Assembly (NCBI GenBank): GCA_015665315.1
Contig: JADFAK010000142.1
Span: 1 to 59,511, forward strand
From: Flavobacteriales bacterium
GTDB lineage: Bacteria > Bacteroidota > Bacteroidia > Flavobacteriales_D > Sanyastnellaceae
DNA length: 59,511 bases
Reading direction: 5' to 3'
Part shown: piece after piece, positions 35,934 to 44,516 of the stretch
Position numbering within the stretch: the stretch's first letter is position 1
Layout of the letters: each line of letters begins with the position of its first letter
Position numbers and translations under genes: made by a program
The notes under the pieces: model-generated
What the model was told of the DNA's origin: nothing
The model's input: only the letters and a program-made list of their open reading frames with translations
The model's database searches: none

Positions 35934-38615
35934 TTATTGGTTGTAATTGTTGTTGAAGAATTGCATGTAAGATTCTACATCCCTATTCTTGAATAATTCT
36001 AAGTAATTGTCTTTCGACACCAAGAATACGTCATATCCCGAGTCGTTCAATTCCTTTAATTCTTTCGAATTATTCACGAAGGCTTTGTAATAATCCTCCC
36101 CTTCATTGAACTTCTTGAAGGACTTCACCAATACTATCTGCTTTTCCTTACCCAATAAGTTGGATGTAGTTCTCAAAGCAGATGACTTGAAATACTTGGT
36201 GTTGAAATCAGCTATTGTCGCCTTTATGCGATTCGCATCTCCTCCGTCTAACGGATAAACCAATGCGAAATAGTGCATCTTCGTCTCGTCATACTTAAAG
36301 ACGGTTTCTAAAATTTCCTCTTCCTTTTTCTCCTCGATGATTTCCTCCACCGGTGCCGAGATCTCTCCATTTAGGCAACTCAGAACTTTTGTAGCAAACT
36401 CCGCCTCCTCTGATCCCGGACACTCACTGACTATCTCGGTCAAGGCTTGAACGTAGTTTTCTTGCTGACCAGTAATTGCGTCCATGTTACCGATACTTTG
36501 TGCCTTGAGCATACGGTATTTGCACAACAAGTGGTTTTCTGGTTCGGCCGCTATTACCTCGCCTGCTGTTTGGATGACTGTAATGTATTGTCTGTAATGG
36601 TACTCTTGATAAAGTTGCTCATAGGCCGCCCTCTCTTCTGCTTCTTTGATCTCTTTGAAATCTTTGTATTCTGGGTTGAGCACAAGCTTTTCCCATTCAG
36701 ATCCTGGATATTTATTCGAAATCTCCTTTCCCCAGTAAACACTGCTACATGTTGGACAGTCCAGATTTCTATATCCGTCGTTCTCTTTCGCCAAATAGGT
36801 ACGATACAACTGATAATAGGCTGTGGGGTGAAAAGCGCTTTGGTCATACTCGGTAACCAATACCTCCCACTGCTCTAAAGCATTCGACTCATCATCCAGT
36901 CGCTCCTTATAAACAAGTCCTGCATTGTACCTAGCCTCCGCAATAGCAGCGTTACTCGCATCCATTTTCACATTGTCACAAGGTAGGTCGGCCATTAATT
37001 GGTCAAGTGTTGGTACTTCATCTTCAGACGAAACTTGATTTTCTACAACAATTTCACCTTCAACTTCTTCTTCTGGATCATCTCCAGAATCAAATGCTTC
37101 AGAAAGCTTGTTCTTACGTCGCCAATTATCTTCAAGCGGTCGGTCTCCCCAATAATCCTTGAAATAAGCATATCCACTCGAACGAAGAGTATTGTTGTAC
37201 ACCCAGAACATTCCATCTCCCGATCCTGCAGGTAAGCCCTCTTGAATTTGCTGCTGAAGTAGTTCTTCCTCTCGCCGCTTTCGCTCCTCAATTTCATCGG
37301 CAATTTGCTTTTGCACTTTCTTCAGTCTCTTTTCTAGCTCGCTTTCGGATAAATCACAAAAACTTTGCAGACTGTCTTGGCGGTCGATAATTTCAAGGTT
37401 GGTGACTAGCTCAGTCAGACTTTGAGCCAAGTTTTCAATCTCTTCAAAACGTGGGTGGAGTTCATCAATGTTCTGGTAGGTACTGTCGTAATAGGCTTGG
37501 GCATCTTCATACACTCTATCTTCAAGCTGGATATCTGCTAAGCGCAAATATGTTTTCGCCCGTTGTTTCTTATTGTCGGTGTTCGCTTCCAAGGATAACT
37601 GCAAGTAATAAAGAGCGTCGCTTTTTTCCCTTTCTTCCAAGGACATATCCGCTAAGGCATAGTAAATCTGATCTCGATATTCTATGTTCTTGTCGTCTTT
37701 GAGCATTTTGAATAGCTTCTCCTTGATCTCGGCTGGGTTCCCTCCTCGTCGGCTATACGCCAAGGCCTGATTGATGGTAGCATAGAACTCCATCTCATAT
37801 TCCGGACGTAGCTTGGTAACTCTTACATAAGCGTCAATCGCGTCTTGTGACTTGTTCAACTCCTGGTATAGCTGAGCCAAAATGAAGGTCGGACGAGCAC
37901 GATTCTTTTTTCTTTTGATAAGAGGAATGGCTTTCTCAAGTTTTTCAACAGCCTCTTTATACTGACCTTGTCGGATGAAGTAGTCGGTGTAAACCAAAAG
38001 TACTTCGGCTTTGACTTCATCGTCTATGTCCTTCTTCATTGAGCTGGCCTTGATCAAATTGTTGTTGGCCTTGATCCAGTTCTCCTTTTCAATATATACC
38101 CGACTCATCCACGAATGGGCTAGAGCAAGGATGTTTTCATCTTCGTACTTCCTAGCCACAAAACGGAAAATTTCTTCTGCTTTGAAATAATTGCGCTTGT
38201 AGAAATACGATTGACCGAGAAGCATCCAGTTGTTATCGATCCATTTGTTCAGCTCTGGACGCTTCATTTTCTTCTTCCCTCTTTTTGGAGGGTTCATGTC
38301 ATGCTTTTCGATAACACGACTTGTCTTTTCAATGATACGTTCCATCTGAGGGTAGATGGCTTGAGCAACTTCTTCATTTCCATAGACAAAGACCGGTAAA
38401 ACAACATCGTAATCATCTTGGTGCTCCTCGTGAAGAATCTCCTTGGCCTCCCGCATGCTTTCGCCAGCATAGAAATAACCGTTATACCTAGCTGTAGTAT
38501 TATGGAATGCACGATAAGTCAGACCATCCTTTTCGGTGGAACATGAAGTCCACATAAAAAGTGCTGTTAACAGGAAAGGGAGCAGTAGGCGAGAATGTGC
38601 AAATGTTGTTTTCAA
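35934..38615 (-). CDS. sprE: T9SS/gliding lipoprotein SprE (PorW)
   Basis: An 893-residue TPR lipoprotein of the SprE/PorW family, a periplasmic component needed for type IX secretion and gliding. The lipobox ends at C25 (LFMWTSC). The family start GLTYRAFHNTTARYNGYFYAGESMREA follows directly. Several tetratricopeptide repeats lie between residues 130 and 400, then a coiled coil near 430-465, the segment MFWVYNNTLRSSGYAYFKDYWGDRPLEDNWRR typical of SprE, and a C-terminal globular domain. The start codon is TTG at 38615; no in-frame ATG or GTG precedes it. A -7 box lies about 40 nt upstream. Confidence 0.9.
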   Translation of the reverse strand: MKTTFAHSRLLLPFLLTALFMWTSCSTEKDGLTYRAFHNTTARYNGYFYAGESMREAKEILHEEHQDDYDVVLPVFVYGNEEVAQAIYPQMERIIEKTSRVIEKHDMNPPKRGKKKMKRPELNKWIDNNWMLLGQSYFYKRNYFKAEEIFRFVARKYEDENILALAHSWMSRVYIEKENWIKANNNLIKASSMKKDIDDEVKAEVLLVYTDYFIRQGQYKEAVEKLEKAIPLIKRKKNRARPTFILAQLYQELNKSQDAIDAYVRVTKLRPEYEMEFYATINQALAYSRRGGNPAEIKEKLFKMLKDDKNIEYRDQIYYALADMSLEEREKSDALYYLQLSLEANTDNKKQRAKTYLRLADIQLEDRVYEDAQAYYDSTYQNIDELHPRFEEIENLAQSLTELVTNLEIIDRQDSLQSFCDLSESELEKRLKKVQKQIADEIEERKRREEELLQQQIQEGLPAGSGDGMFWVYNNTLRSSGYAYFKDYWGDRPLEDNWRRKNKLSEAFDSGDDPEEEVEGEIVVENQVSSEDEVPTLDQLMADLPCDNVKMDASNAAIAEARYNAGLVYKERLDDESNALEQWEVLVTEYDQSAFHPTAYYQLYRTYLAKENDGYRNLDCPTCSSVYWGKEISNKYPGSEWEKLVLNPEYKDFKEIKEAEERAAYEQLYQEYHYRQYITVIQTAGEVIAAEPENHLLCKYRMLKAQSIGNMDAITGQQENYVQALTEIVSECPGSEEAEFATKVLSCLNGEISAPVEEIIEEKKEEEILETVFKYDETKMHYFALVYPLDGGDANRIKATIADFNTKYFKSSALRTTSNLLGKEKQIVLVKSFKKFNEGEDYYKAFVNNSKELKELNDSGYDVFLVSKDNYLELFKNRDVESYMQFFNNNYNQ

Positions 38616-38653
38616 TAGATACGGTCGTTGGCGCTTAACTAACTGGATATCGG

Positions 38654-38661
38654 CAAAAATA
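38654..38661 (-). promoter_or_regulatory. Bacteroidota -7 box upstream of sprE
   Basis: CAAAAATA on the plus strand reads TATTTTTG on the minus strand, an exact TAnnTTTG, 38 nt from the sprE start. It lies in the 146-nt gap after the M23 peptidase gene, so sprE and the genes after it may be transcribed independently of the peptidase. Confidence 0.45.
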
Positions 38662-38761
38662 TTTCATTTTCAACAATATTCCTTACTTACGGGCATGATC
38701 TTACTTAGAATAGGGGCGGGAAGATCGGGATTTTATTTATTAAACCTACGGTCAAATGTCT

Positions 38762-39634
38762 CTACTCCTCGTAGGCAAAGTACTCCAATGGGTCTACCGG
38801 AACCCCATTTAGCCATAACTCGAAATGGAGGTGCGGACCGTCGCTATGATCTCCCGTATTGCCTATAACAGCAATGGATTCGCCCGCTTTTACTCTCTCT
38901 CCTGCTTCATGAAAAAGCGCCGAATTGTGTTTGTAGACACTGATTAAATTATGTCCGTGCTGGACTTGAATTACGTTGCCACCGTCGCTCGTGTAGGTGG
39001 CCAAAATTACTGTGCCTTCCAGTACACTTTTTACGACTTCATTGGAAGGTGCCACAACATCAATCCCGTAATGGCCTATATCGGCATCAAATACGCCACT
39101 CAATGTACCATTCAGAGGCTTGAATAAATACAGGTTGGCAATGGAAGAGCTTGTCCCAGATTCATCGTCAATCAAATTGTACCTGTCTTCTTTCGTTATT
39201 TGAGCGCGTAGAATCGAATCCTCTGGTGAGAGTTTAAACTGCAAGTCGGTATCCGATATCGCCACAGTACTCGAATCAAGCAAGCCCTCTGATGGAACCC
39301 CCCCTGATAAAACCACACGGATATTTTCGATGTACTGATCTTGGGTTGCTATCACACCGTTCAATGAATCGACCATGTACCTGCTGTAGCTAGCGTCCTC
39401 GCGATACGTGTAATCTGTAAAATCAGGAACCAAGTACTGCTTCAGGGGTGTAAGAGCAACAACTACATATATTAGCACTCCTCCCAGAATAAAAATAGCT
39501 AGCAACATGGCTATAACACGCGCGGGGGTCAGTTTAAACGTATAGCGAACCTCATACGAGTCCTCGTTTAGAATCGTAAGTCGATATCGATTGAATAAAC
39601 GCTCCCTGATTTTCTTTTTTCCTTCTTCTGCCAC
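38762..39634 (-). CDS. M23 family metallopeptidase (membrane-anchored)
   Basis: A 290-residue LytM-type peptidase that cuts peptidoglycan cross-links. A cytoplasmic N-terminus of about 35 residues is followed by one membrane helix (VIAMLLAIFILGGVLIYVVVAL, about 36-57), a linker, and the catalytic domain at about 175-285. The zinc motifs are intact: HYGID (HxxxD) and HLHFELW (HxH), so it should be an active enzyme rather than a degenerate activator. The start is a GTG at 39634. It is the first gene of the cluster with sprE and bactofilin. Confidence 0.92.
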   Translation of the reverse strand: MAEEGKKKIRERLFNRYRLTILNEDSYEVRYTFKLTPARVIAMLLAIFILGGVLIYVVVALTPLKQYLVPDFTDYTYREDASYSRYMVDSLNGVIATQDQYIENIRVVLSGGVPSEGLLDSSTVAISDTDLQFKLSPEDSILRAQITKEDRYNLIDDESGTSSSIANLYLFKPLNGTLSGVFDADIGHYGIDVVAPSNEVVKSVLEGTVILATYTSDGGNVIQVQHGHNLISVYKHNSALFHEAGERVKAGESIAVIGNTGDHSDGPHLHFELWLNGVPVDPLEYFAYEE

Positions 39635-39890
39635 AGCACAAATATCGATTTTACTCCATAGCTCGCCAACTATTCTTGTATAAATGAGTCATCGACTAGC
39701 ATTCATCATTCTTAGATTTTAGTAGCTCTCGAAAAGATTCTTCGGTTTTTTTTCATGTTGACCCAAGGTTTTTGATTTCACTTCCGTGTGTGCTATTGAC
39801 AGATGCCTGAATTCCGCGAATGTTTCGGAAATTATTCATTCAACTAAGACTACGTCTGTCTCCTGTTCCACGAAACAGAAATTCTAAAAC

Positions 39891-39937
39891 AAAACTGTGT
39901 CGTTTGGTCCCTCCAAAATGCCAAATGACACAGTTTT
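39891..39937. other. Long stable hairpin upstream of the cysteine-rich protein gene
   Basis: AAAACTGTGTCGTTTGG (39891-39907) and CCAAATGACACAGTTTT (39921-39937) pair over 17 positions with one G-T mismatch and a 13-nt loop. T-rich sequence follows on both strands, so it could terminate in either direction. The rest of the 359-nt gap from 39635 shows no gene or box I can support. Confidence 0.6.
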
Positions 39938-39993
39938 CCATTTTCACGCAGTTTAAGTTGTATTTTGATCTTTTAAAGGCAAATACGCTTCAG

Positions 39994-40626
39994 TTGAAAA
40001 TCCTTTTTTCTTCATTTCTACTAGTGATGTTCATTTCTACTGTTTGCAGCGGTCAGGAAGAAATTGCAGGTTGCACCTATTGTATCGCATGCAACTACAA
40101 TCCTCTAGCCACTATTCACGATGGAAATTGTGATTTCACCTCCTGCGCTGGATGCACATACGAATACGCCGATAACTATGACCCGAATGCCCTCTTCAAT
40201 GATGGTTCTTGCATGTTCACACTAGGAGGATTTTGTCCATATGATTTAGATGATTCTGGAGTTGTTGACAGCGTCGATCTTTTGTTCTTTCTGTCCATCC
40301 TCTATGAGCCTTGTGAACAACAGGTTGCAATCGTCACCGAATCTTGTGCGCCAGAATCACCCGTTGGTGGCTGCAATATTCCTATGGCTTGCAATTACAC
40401 GTCAGATGCCACATTCGATGATGGATCTTGTTGGTTTAGTTGCCATATGGGATGCACCTACACGGGTGGGAACGGAGAAGCCGCGAACTATGACCCCGCG
40501 GCCCAAATAGATGATGGTTCCTGCATTTTTCCAAACCCCAACTGCCCTTGGGATTGTAATGCCGACAATGAAACTGACGTTGTCGATTTGTTGTGTTTCC
40601 TATCGGCTTTTGGAACAAGTTGTTGA
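39994..40626 (+). CDS. Small secreted cysteine-rich protein with dockerin-like loops
   Basis: The TTG at 39994 gives a compact signal peptide (MKILFSSFLLVMFISTVCSGQ) and a 210-residue protein. ATG at 39925 or 39820 is in frame, but these would place a long extension, and a stable hairpin, inside the coding region. Four copies of a motif GCTY-ACNYNP-AT-DDGSC (AGCTYCIACNYNPLATIHDG, AGCTYEYADNYDPNALFNDG, GGCNIPMACNYTSDATFDDG, MGCTYTGGNGEAANYDPAAQ) alternate with two Asp-rich calcium-loop segments (DLDDSGVVDSVDLLFFLS, DCNADNETDVVDLLCFLSAF) that resemble dockerin/EF-hand loops. The motif is common in marine Bacteroidota surface proteins. No T9SS C-terminal domain is present. Confidence 0.65.
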   Translation: MKILFSSFLLVMFISTVCSGQEEIAGCTYCIACNYNPLATIHDGNCDFTSCAGCTYEYADNYDPNALFNDGSCMFTLGGFCPYDLDDSGVVDSVDLLFFLSILYEPCEQQVAIVTESCAPESPVGGCNIPMACNYTSDATFDDGSCWFSCHMGCTYTGGNGEAANYDPAAQIDDGSCIFPNPNCPWDCNADNETDVVDLLCFLSAFGTSC

Positions 40627-40703
40627 GGAATCACGTGAATTTCTGGTAAAATATTTGACCCCTGATGGCCAAGTTCAGATCAGTCAGCAAAATTTTATCC
40701 CAC

Positions 40704-40734
40704 AAAAAAAGCCCATTCCTAACGAAATGGGCTT
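40704..40734 (-). terminator. Rho-independent terminator after tRNA-Asn
   Basis: AAGCCCATT (40709-40717) pairs with AATGGGCTT (40726-40734). On the minus strand the stem is followed by a run of seven T. It lies 4 nt downstream of the tRNA 3' end. Confidence 0.88.
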
Positions 40735-40738
40735 CGAG

Positions 40739-40812
40739 CTCCTCAGGTAGGACTTGAACCTACGACCTACGGATTAACAGTCCGCCGCTCTAACCAACTG
40801 AGCTACTGAGGA
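40739..40812 (-). tRNA. tRNA-Asn (anticodon GTT)
   Basis: 74 nt fold as a normal cloverleaf on the minus strand. The acceptor stem TCCTCAG/CTGAGGA ends with discriminator G. The D-arm is AGCTCAGTTGGTTAGAGC. The anticodon loop CTGTTAA, closed by GCGGA/TCCGT, holds GTT. The T-loop is GGTTCAAGTCC. CCA is not encoded. A terminator follows directly. Confidence 0.95.
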
Positions 40813-40905
40813 ATTTATACCTTCGCCTTTTGAAGAATTGAAGCCTACTTTTAGACCTCCCAAAAAACGGAGTGCAATATTACGCTAAACATCAATTCCA
40901 AACAA

Positions 40906-40913
40906 TACCTTTG
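40906..40913 (+). promoter_or_regulatory. Bacteroidota -7 box upstream of the PfkB kinase
   Basis: TACCTTTG matches TAnnTTTG exactly and lies 18 nt upstream of the ATG at 40932. No clear -33 box. Confidence 0.5.
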
Positions 40914-40931
40914 CAAAAAAAATTTTAGAGC

Positions 40932-41858
40932 ATGAATTTAGTAGAAGTTGGTACAGTCGCTTTCGACTCCATTGAAACTCCATTTGGAAAACGTGATAAG
41001 GTTGTTGGTGGCGCCGCAACATATATTTCTCTCGCCGCATCTTTCTTTGTTAAAGAGTCTGGATTGATCTCTGTTATCGGTGATGATTTTCCTAAAGACA
41101 TGCTTTCAAACATGGAAAACAAGGGTATTGATCTGCAAGGATTGCAAATAAAAGAGGGCGAAAAGTCCTTTTTCTGGTCGGGCAAATACCACTACGACAT
41201 GAATTCCAGAGATACGCTCATTACCGACCTCAACGTTTTGGCCGATTTTGATCCTGTCGTCCCTACTGATTATCACAATTGTGAGTTTCTGATGCTCGGT
41301 AATTTGGCCCCTTCTGTTCAGATGTCGGTAATAGACCAACTTCCTACTCGTCCAAAATTAGTCGTGCTCGATACCATGAATTTCTGGATGGACATTGCCC
41401 TGGACGAACTCCATGCTGTGTTGAAGAAAATTGACGTGCTCACTATCAACGACGAAGAGGCTAGACAGCTTTCTGGCGAACATTCTTTGGTAAAAGCCGC
41501 TCGTAAAATTTGTGACATGGGTCCTCGCATTCTCATTGTGAAGAAAGGAGAGCATGGTGCCTTACTTTTCCATGGTGATCGCGTTTTCTTCTCACCGGCC
41601 TTGCCGCTTGAGGAAGTTGTTGATCCTACGGGAGCAGGTGACACATTTGCCGGAGGCTTCATAGGATACCTTGCCAGCACGAAAGACATTAGTTTCGACA
41701 ACATGAAACGTGCAATAATCGTCGGATCCGCAATGGCTTCCTTTGCATGCGAAAAGTTTGGTCCAGAGCGTTTGCTAGAGCTCACGAAGGACGAAATCGA
41801 CACACGTGTGCGAGAATTCATCAATCTTACTGAAGTGGACATTGAATTGGTGAGCTAA
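40932..41858 (+). CDS. PfkB family carbohydrate/nucleoside kinase
   Basis: A 308-residue ribokinase-like kinase that phosphorylates a sugar or nucleoside hydroxyl. The N-terminal VGGAATYISLAASFF supplies the Gly-rich substrate site. The C-terminal signature VDPTGAGDTFAGGFIGYLA (from about residue 230) holds the anion hole and catalytic base D237. NDEEARQLSG and ILIVKKGEHGALLF are further family marks. The absence of residues typical of fructokinase or 2-keto-3-deoxygluconate kinase leaves the substrate open. Its stop codon abuts the stop codon of the convergent three-domain gene with no intervening nucleotide. Confidence 0.9.
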   Translation: MNLVEVGTVAFDSIETPFGKRDKVVGGAATYISLAASFFVKESGLISVIGDDFPKDMLSNMENKGIDLQGLQIKEGEKSFFWSGKYHYDMNSRDTLITDLNVLADFDPVVPTDYHNCEFLMLGNLAPSVQMSVIDQLPTRPKLVVLDTMNFWMDIALDELHAVLKKIDVLTINDEEARQLSGEHSLVKAARKICDMGPRILIVKKGEHGALLFHGDRVFFSPALPLEEVVDPTGAGDTFAGGFIGYLASTKDISFDNMKRAIIVGSAMASFACEKFGPERLLELTKDEIDTRVREFINLTEVDIELVS

Positions 41859-44516
41859 CTACCCACCAATTTTTCGCCATAATTTCCAGTCGATTCTCAT
41901 ACAGATAAGGGATGCCAATTCGGGACATTCCTGTCGGCATATTGACTCCAATTCCGAAGGCTTGATCTTATCGGTTCTGAGCAGACTCAAAGGAATTTTC
42001 ATGCCTACAAGTTCTCGCTCTACATCGGTGTTTTTGACGCCAAATGTGCGAATTGTTAGTTCTTCTATTCCGCCTGCTCTCTTGCTATCTAGGATGTACG
42101 AAAATGCACCCAAACTTTCCTCGTGATTTACAGGATTGATGTGTTTTGTCTCCAAAATGCGCTCGTGAATGCTCTCCTTGAAATCACGTTGCGCAGCTCC
42201 CAATATGATGGGCATAATAAAACCTCCACTTACAGCCAGCTCCTTGGTCGCATAACGAGCATTGTTGATATGCAAAGGATGGGTGTTTTTGAATAAATTA
42301 GAATAGGCCACACTCGTACTCAATCCTACAGGTCGTACGAGACTGTGTAAAATCAATTCGTTTTGTTCAAAACGCTGTAAATCAAACTGCTGGTTTCGGT
42401 TTATTGACTGCGCGCTTTGAATGAGTTTTTTACCTAATCTCTGCTTAGCCCTCGACTCGAAATATTCCGAAAATTCATGGGTATAATTCTCTGGGGTATT
42501 TGTTGTCTTCAGCGTTGGAAACAAGGATTTTCTCTTCATCGCGAGCACCCGTTCATCTCGTTGGTTGACCATAACAACGCGAGTTTCAACAACGGAAGAA
42601 AGTCCTTTGCTTGTTTCTCGAACATCGTCAATAATGAGGATTGTACGAAGGGTGTCTCCAGCATAAACAGCTTTATCATAAATAACATCTTCAACACTCA
42701 AATGATAAATACACGACTCTGAATAGCATTCAACCAGCATGCAGAGCGCCAAATTGATCAATAAGTGATACGGTACGAGTTGCTCCTCAAGACCTAGTTG
42801 TCTGGCATACGGTTTACTTGTCTCCAACGGATTTAAAGTCGGCACCAAGGAGTGCCAAGAAGAAGTCCACGATTCATCCAATGTGATCTCCATGGCGCTA
42901 CAAATGATCTTTCCTATAAAGACATTGTTGTGGTCAAACCCATAAGACAAGGTTCGTCCCGTAACTCCATCGTTTCGGGCCGACTTAGAGACGTATACTG
43001 GTCTATTTAGTTCGCGCTTCATTCTAGTCACAATAGGCGCTCCTAAAAATTGACCGTCTACAATCTGACATCCGCCTTCAAAAGCATCGACGATTTTTTT
43101 ATAGCGATCGCGTGTTGTTTTCGAAATGCCAAAAATTCGGTTAATTGGGTCAATTTGATCGAAATGCAATGCGATTTTCCCGTCAATTCCTATGTCTCTT
43201 GCACTGCGGCAATCTTCTAATAATCCAGGATAGTCTTTGGTATTCTCGTAGGGTGTGTCGAACAGTTTAATCCCGGCCGTTCTGGCGGCCGATAATACTT
43301 GAAATCTAGCCCAATGTAAATTCTGCTGCGTTCGCTCAGAGAATAGCTCGCTGAACAAATCGGCATGACCCAAAATGAGTGCGATATTCCGATCGGACGC
43401 TTTGGCGATAGCTCCAGCGTTCAAGATTCCCTCTGCAGTCTCGATCAAAGGAATAAATTTGAATGTATGGCTCGGTAAGCCCAACTCCAATTCTACCCGC
43501 ACTATAAGCCGTTCGTAGGCATCCACATCCTCAGCCGATCGCAACATGGGGAGAATGAAAGCCGTAATTCGCTCGGTGAATTTGATCTTTAAATCCTTGA
43601 CCAATTCTTTCATATTGTCCAGCTCATTCAAGCGTACGGCGACGTGTTTTCCTTCGAAAAGTCGGGTTTGAATATTGAACTGAATCAATGTTCGAGCATT
43701 CTCCTTTTGTGGCTGCGGACAACCATCTTCCAAATCCAATATCAACCAATCGGGATGGTGGAGGTCCTTTACTTTTTGGTATGTCTTTTCCGAAAATGTC
43801 CGCAAAAACAGGGCCGACCGAAACTGCATTTCACCACGTTGGCGGCTGCGAATGACCATTTCATTTGGATGAATGAAACCCAAGCTGGCGGTCACTTCTA
43901 AAAGATTCTTTTCAAACGCGCCTGGGCGGACGAACCGGTGATTTATCAGATCGATCATTGTGGTCGTGATGTTCTCAAACTCACCACGTTGCTCTTTATA
44001 AAGCGAGGTCCCTCCATCTATTTTGTAATCGACGGCTTCCAATATCTCTGGATGAATATCTCGAAGCTTATAGCAATTGCCCGTTCCTGCTTTGTTTGCA
44101 CTTGTCACAATAACCAACCGGTCTCGTTCAAACGCATATCTAGCCAAACCAGCCATGAATTCATCCAAATTTAAAAACAAAGCAAGCGCATCGCCATGCC
44201 TTCCCAATGCTGGCAAGGACTTTATAGCCACAGCTTCCTCGTTGAGTTTTTCAATCAATCCAAGTGGGAGGACGACTGTTCGTATTTCCTCCTGGTATTT
44301 TGAACGCGTAACAGCATCAAATATCTCCGGGGTCGCCAAAACACCACTAGGTTTATCTTTGGGCCGTTCCTTTAAGTCATACATTTTGTCTACACCTGCT
44401 TCGGTCATAGAAAGCAAGGCATAACCCACATGTGTAGGTAGGATAATTACGCCGTCATTGAGTAGAATGTCAAAGGTGCTAGAGACATCCAATATCTGGC
44501 CTATTTGGAGATTCAT
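41859..44516 (-). CDS. YrdC/Sua5 - CitE-like lyase - double-hotdog MaoC hydratase fusion
   Basis: One 885-residue chain with three enzyme-type regions. Residues 1-205 resemble YrdC/Sua5: ILPTHVGYALLSM for the PTxTxYGL strand, LKERPKDKPSG for the KxRP motif and TSANKAG at 138-144. Residues 232-503 are an HpcH/HpaI aldolase of the CitE/malyl-CoA lyase type: LDLEDG 260-265, VRLN 294-297, IETAEG 358-363, GHADL 383-387 and the C-terminal GIDGKIALHFDQIDPINRIF. Residues 515-850 are two MaoC-like hotdogs resembling mesaconyl-CoA hydratase: VYAGDTLR 617-624, NTHPLHI 744-750 and VSGGFIMPIILG. ATG at 44516 is chosen; a TTG 36 nt upstream is in frame. Lyase and hydratase would catalyse consecutive steps on malyl-, methylmalyl- or citramalyl-CoA. 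The role of the first domain is unknown. Confidence 0.82.
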   Translation of the reverse strand: MNLQIGQILDVSSTFDILLNDGVIILPTHVGYALLSMTEAGVDKMYDLKERPKDKPSGVLATPEIFDAVTRSKYQEEIRTVVLPLGLIEKLNEEAVAIKSLPALGRHGDALALFLNLDEFMAGLARYAFERDRLVIVTSANKAGTGNCYKLRDIHPEILEAVDYKIDGGTSLYKEQRGEFENITTTMIDLINHRFVRPGAFEKNLLEVTASLGFIHPNEMVIRSRQRGEMQFRSALFLRTFSEKTYQKVKDLHHPDWLILDLEDGCPQPQKENARTLIQFNIQTRLFEGKHVAVRLNELDNMKELVKDLKIKFTERITAFILPMLRSAEDVDAYERLIVRVELELGLPSHTFKFIPLIETAEGILNAGAIAKASDRNIALILGHADLFSELFSERTQQNLHWARFQVLSAARTAGIKLFDTPYENTKDYPGLLEDCRSARDIGIDGKIALHFDQIDPINRIFGISKTTRDRYKKIVDAFEGGCQIVDGQFLGAPIVTRMKRELNRPVYVSKSARNDGVTGRTLSYGFDHNNVFIGKIICSAMEITLDESWTSSWHSLVPTLNPLETSKPYARQLGLEEQLVPYHLLINLALCMLVECYSESCIYHLSVEDVIYDKAVYAGDTLRTILIIDDVRETSKGLSSVVETRVVMVNQRDERVLAMKRKSLFPTLKTTNTPENYTHEFSEYFESRAKQRLGKKLIQSAQSINRNQQFDLQRFEQNELILHSLVRPVGLSTSVAYSNLFKNTHPLHINNARYATKELAVSGGFIMPIILGAAQRDFKESIHERILETKHINPVNHEESLGAFSYILDSKRAGGIEELTIRTFGVKNTDVERELVGMKIPLSLLRTDKIKPSELESICRQECPELASLICMRIDWKLWRKIGG

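Noticed and set aside
39820-39993. Longer start of the cysteine-rich protein at ATG 39820 or 39925
   Set aside because: The extension has no protein character, contains a 17-bp hairpin and would bury the signal peptide. Not excluded, only less likely.
41859-44516. The three-domain gene as an assembly artefact joining separate genes
   Set aside because: The frame is continuous over 885 codons with linkers between domains and no trace of internal start signals or frameshifts. Raw reads would settle it.
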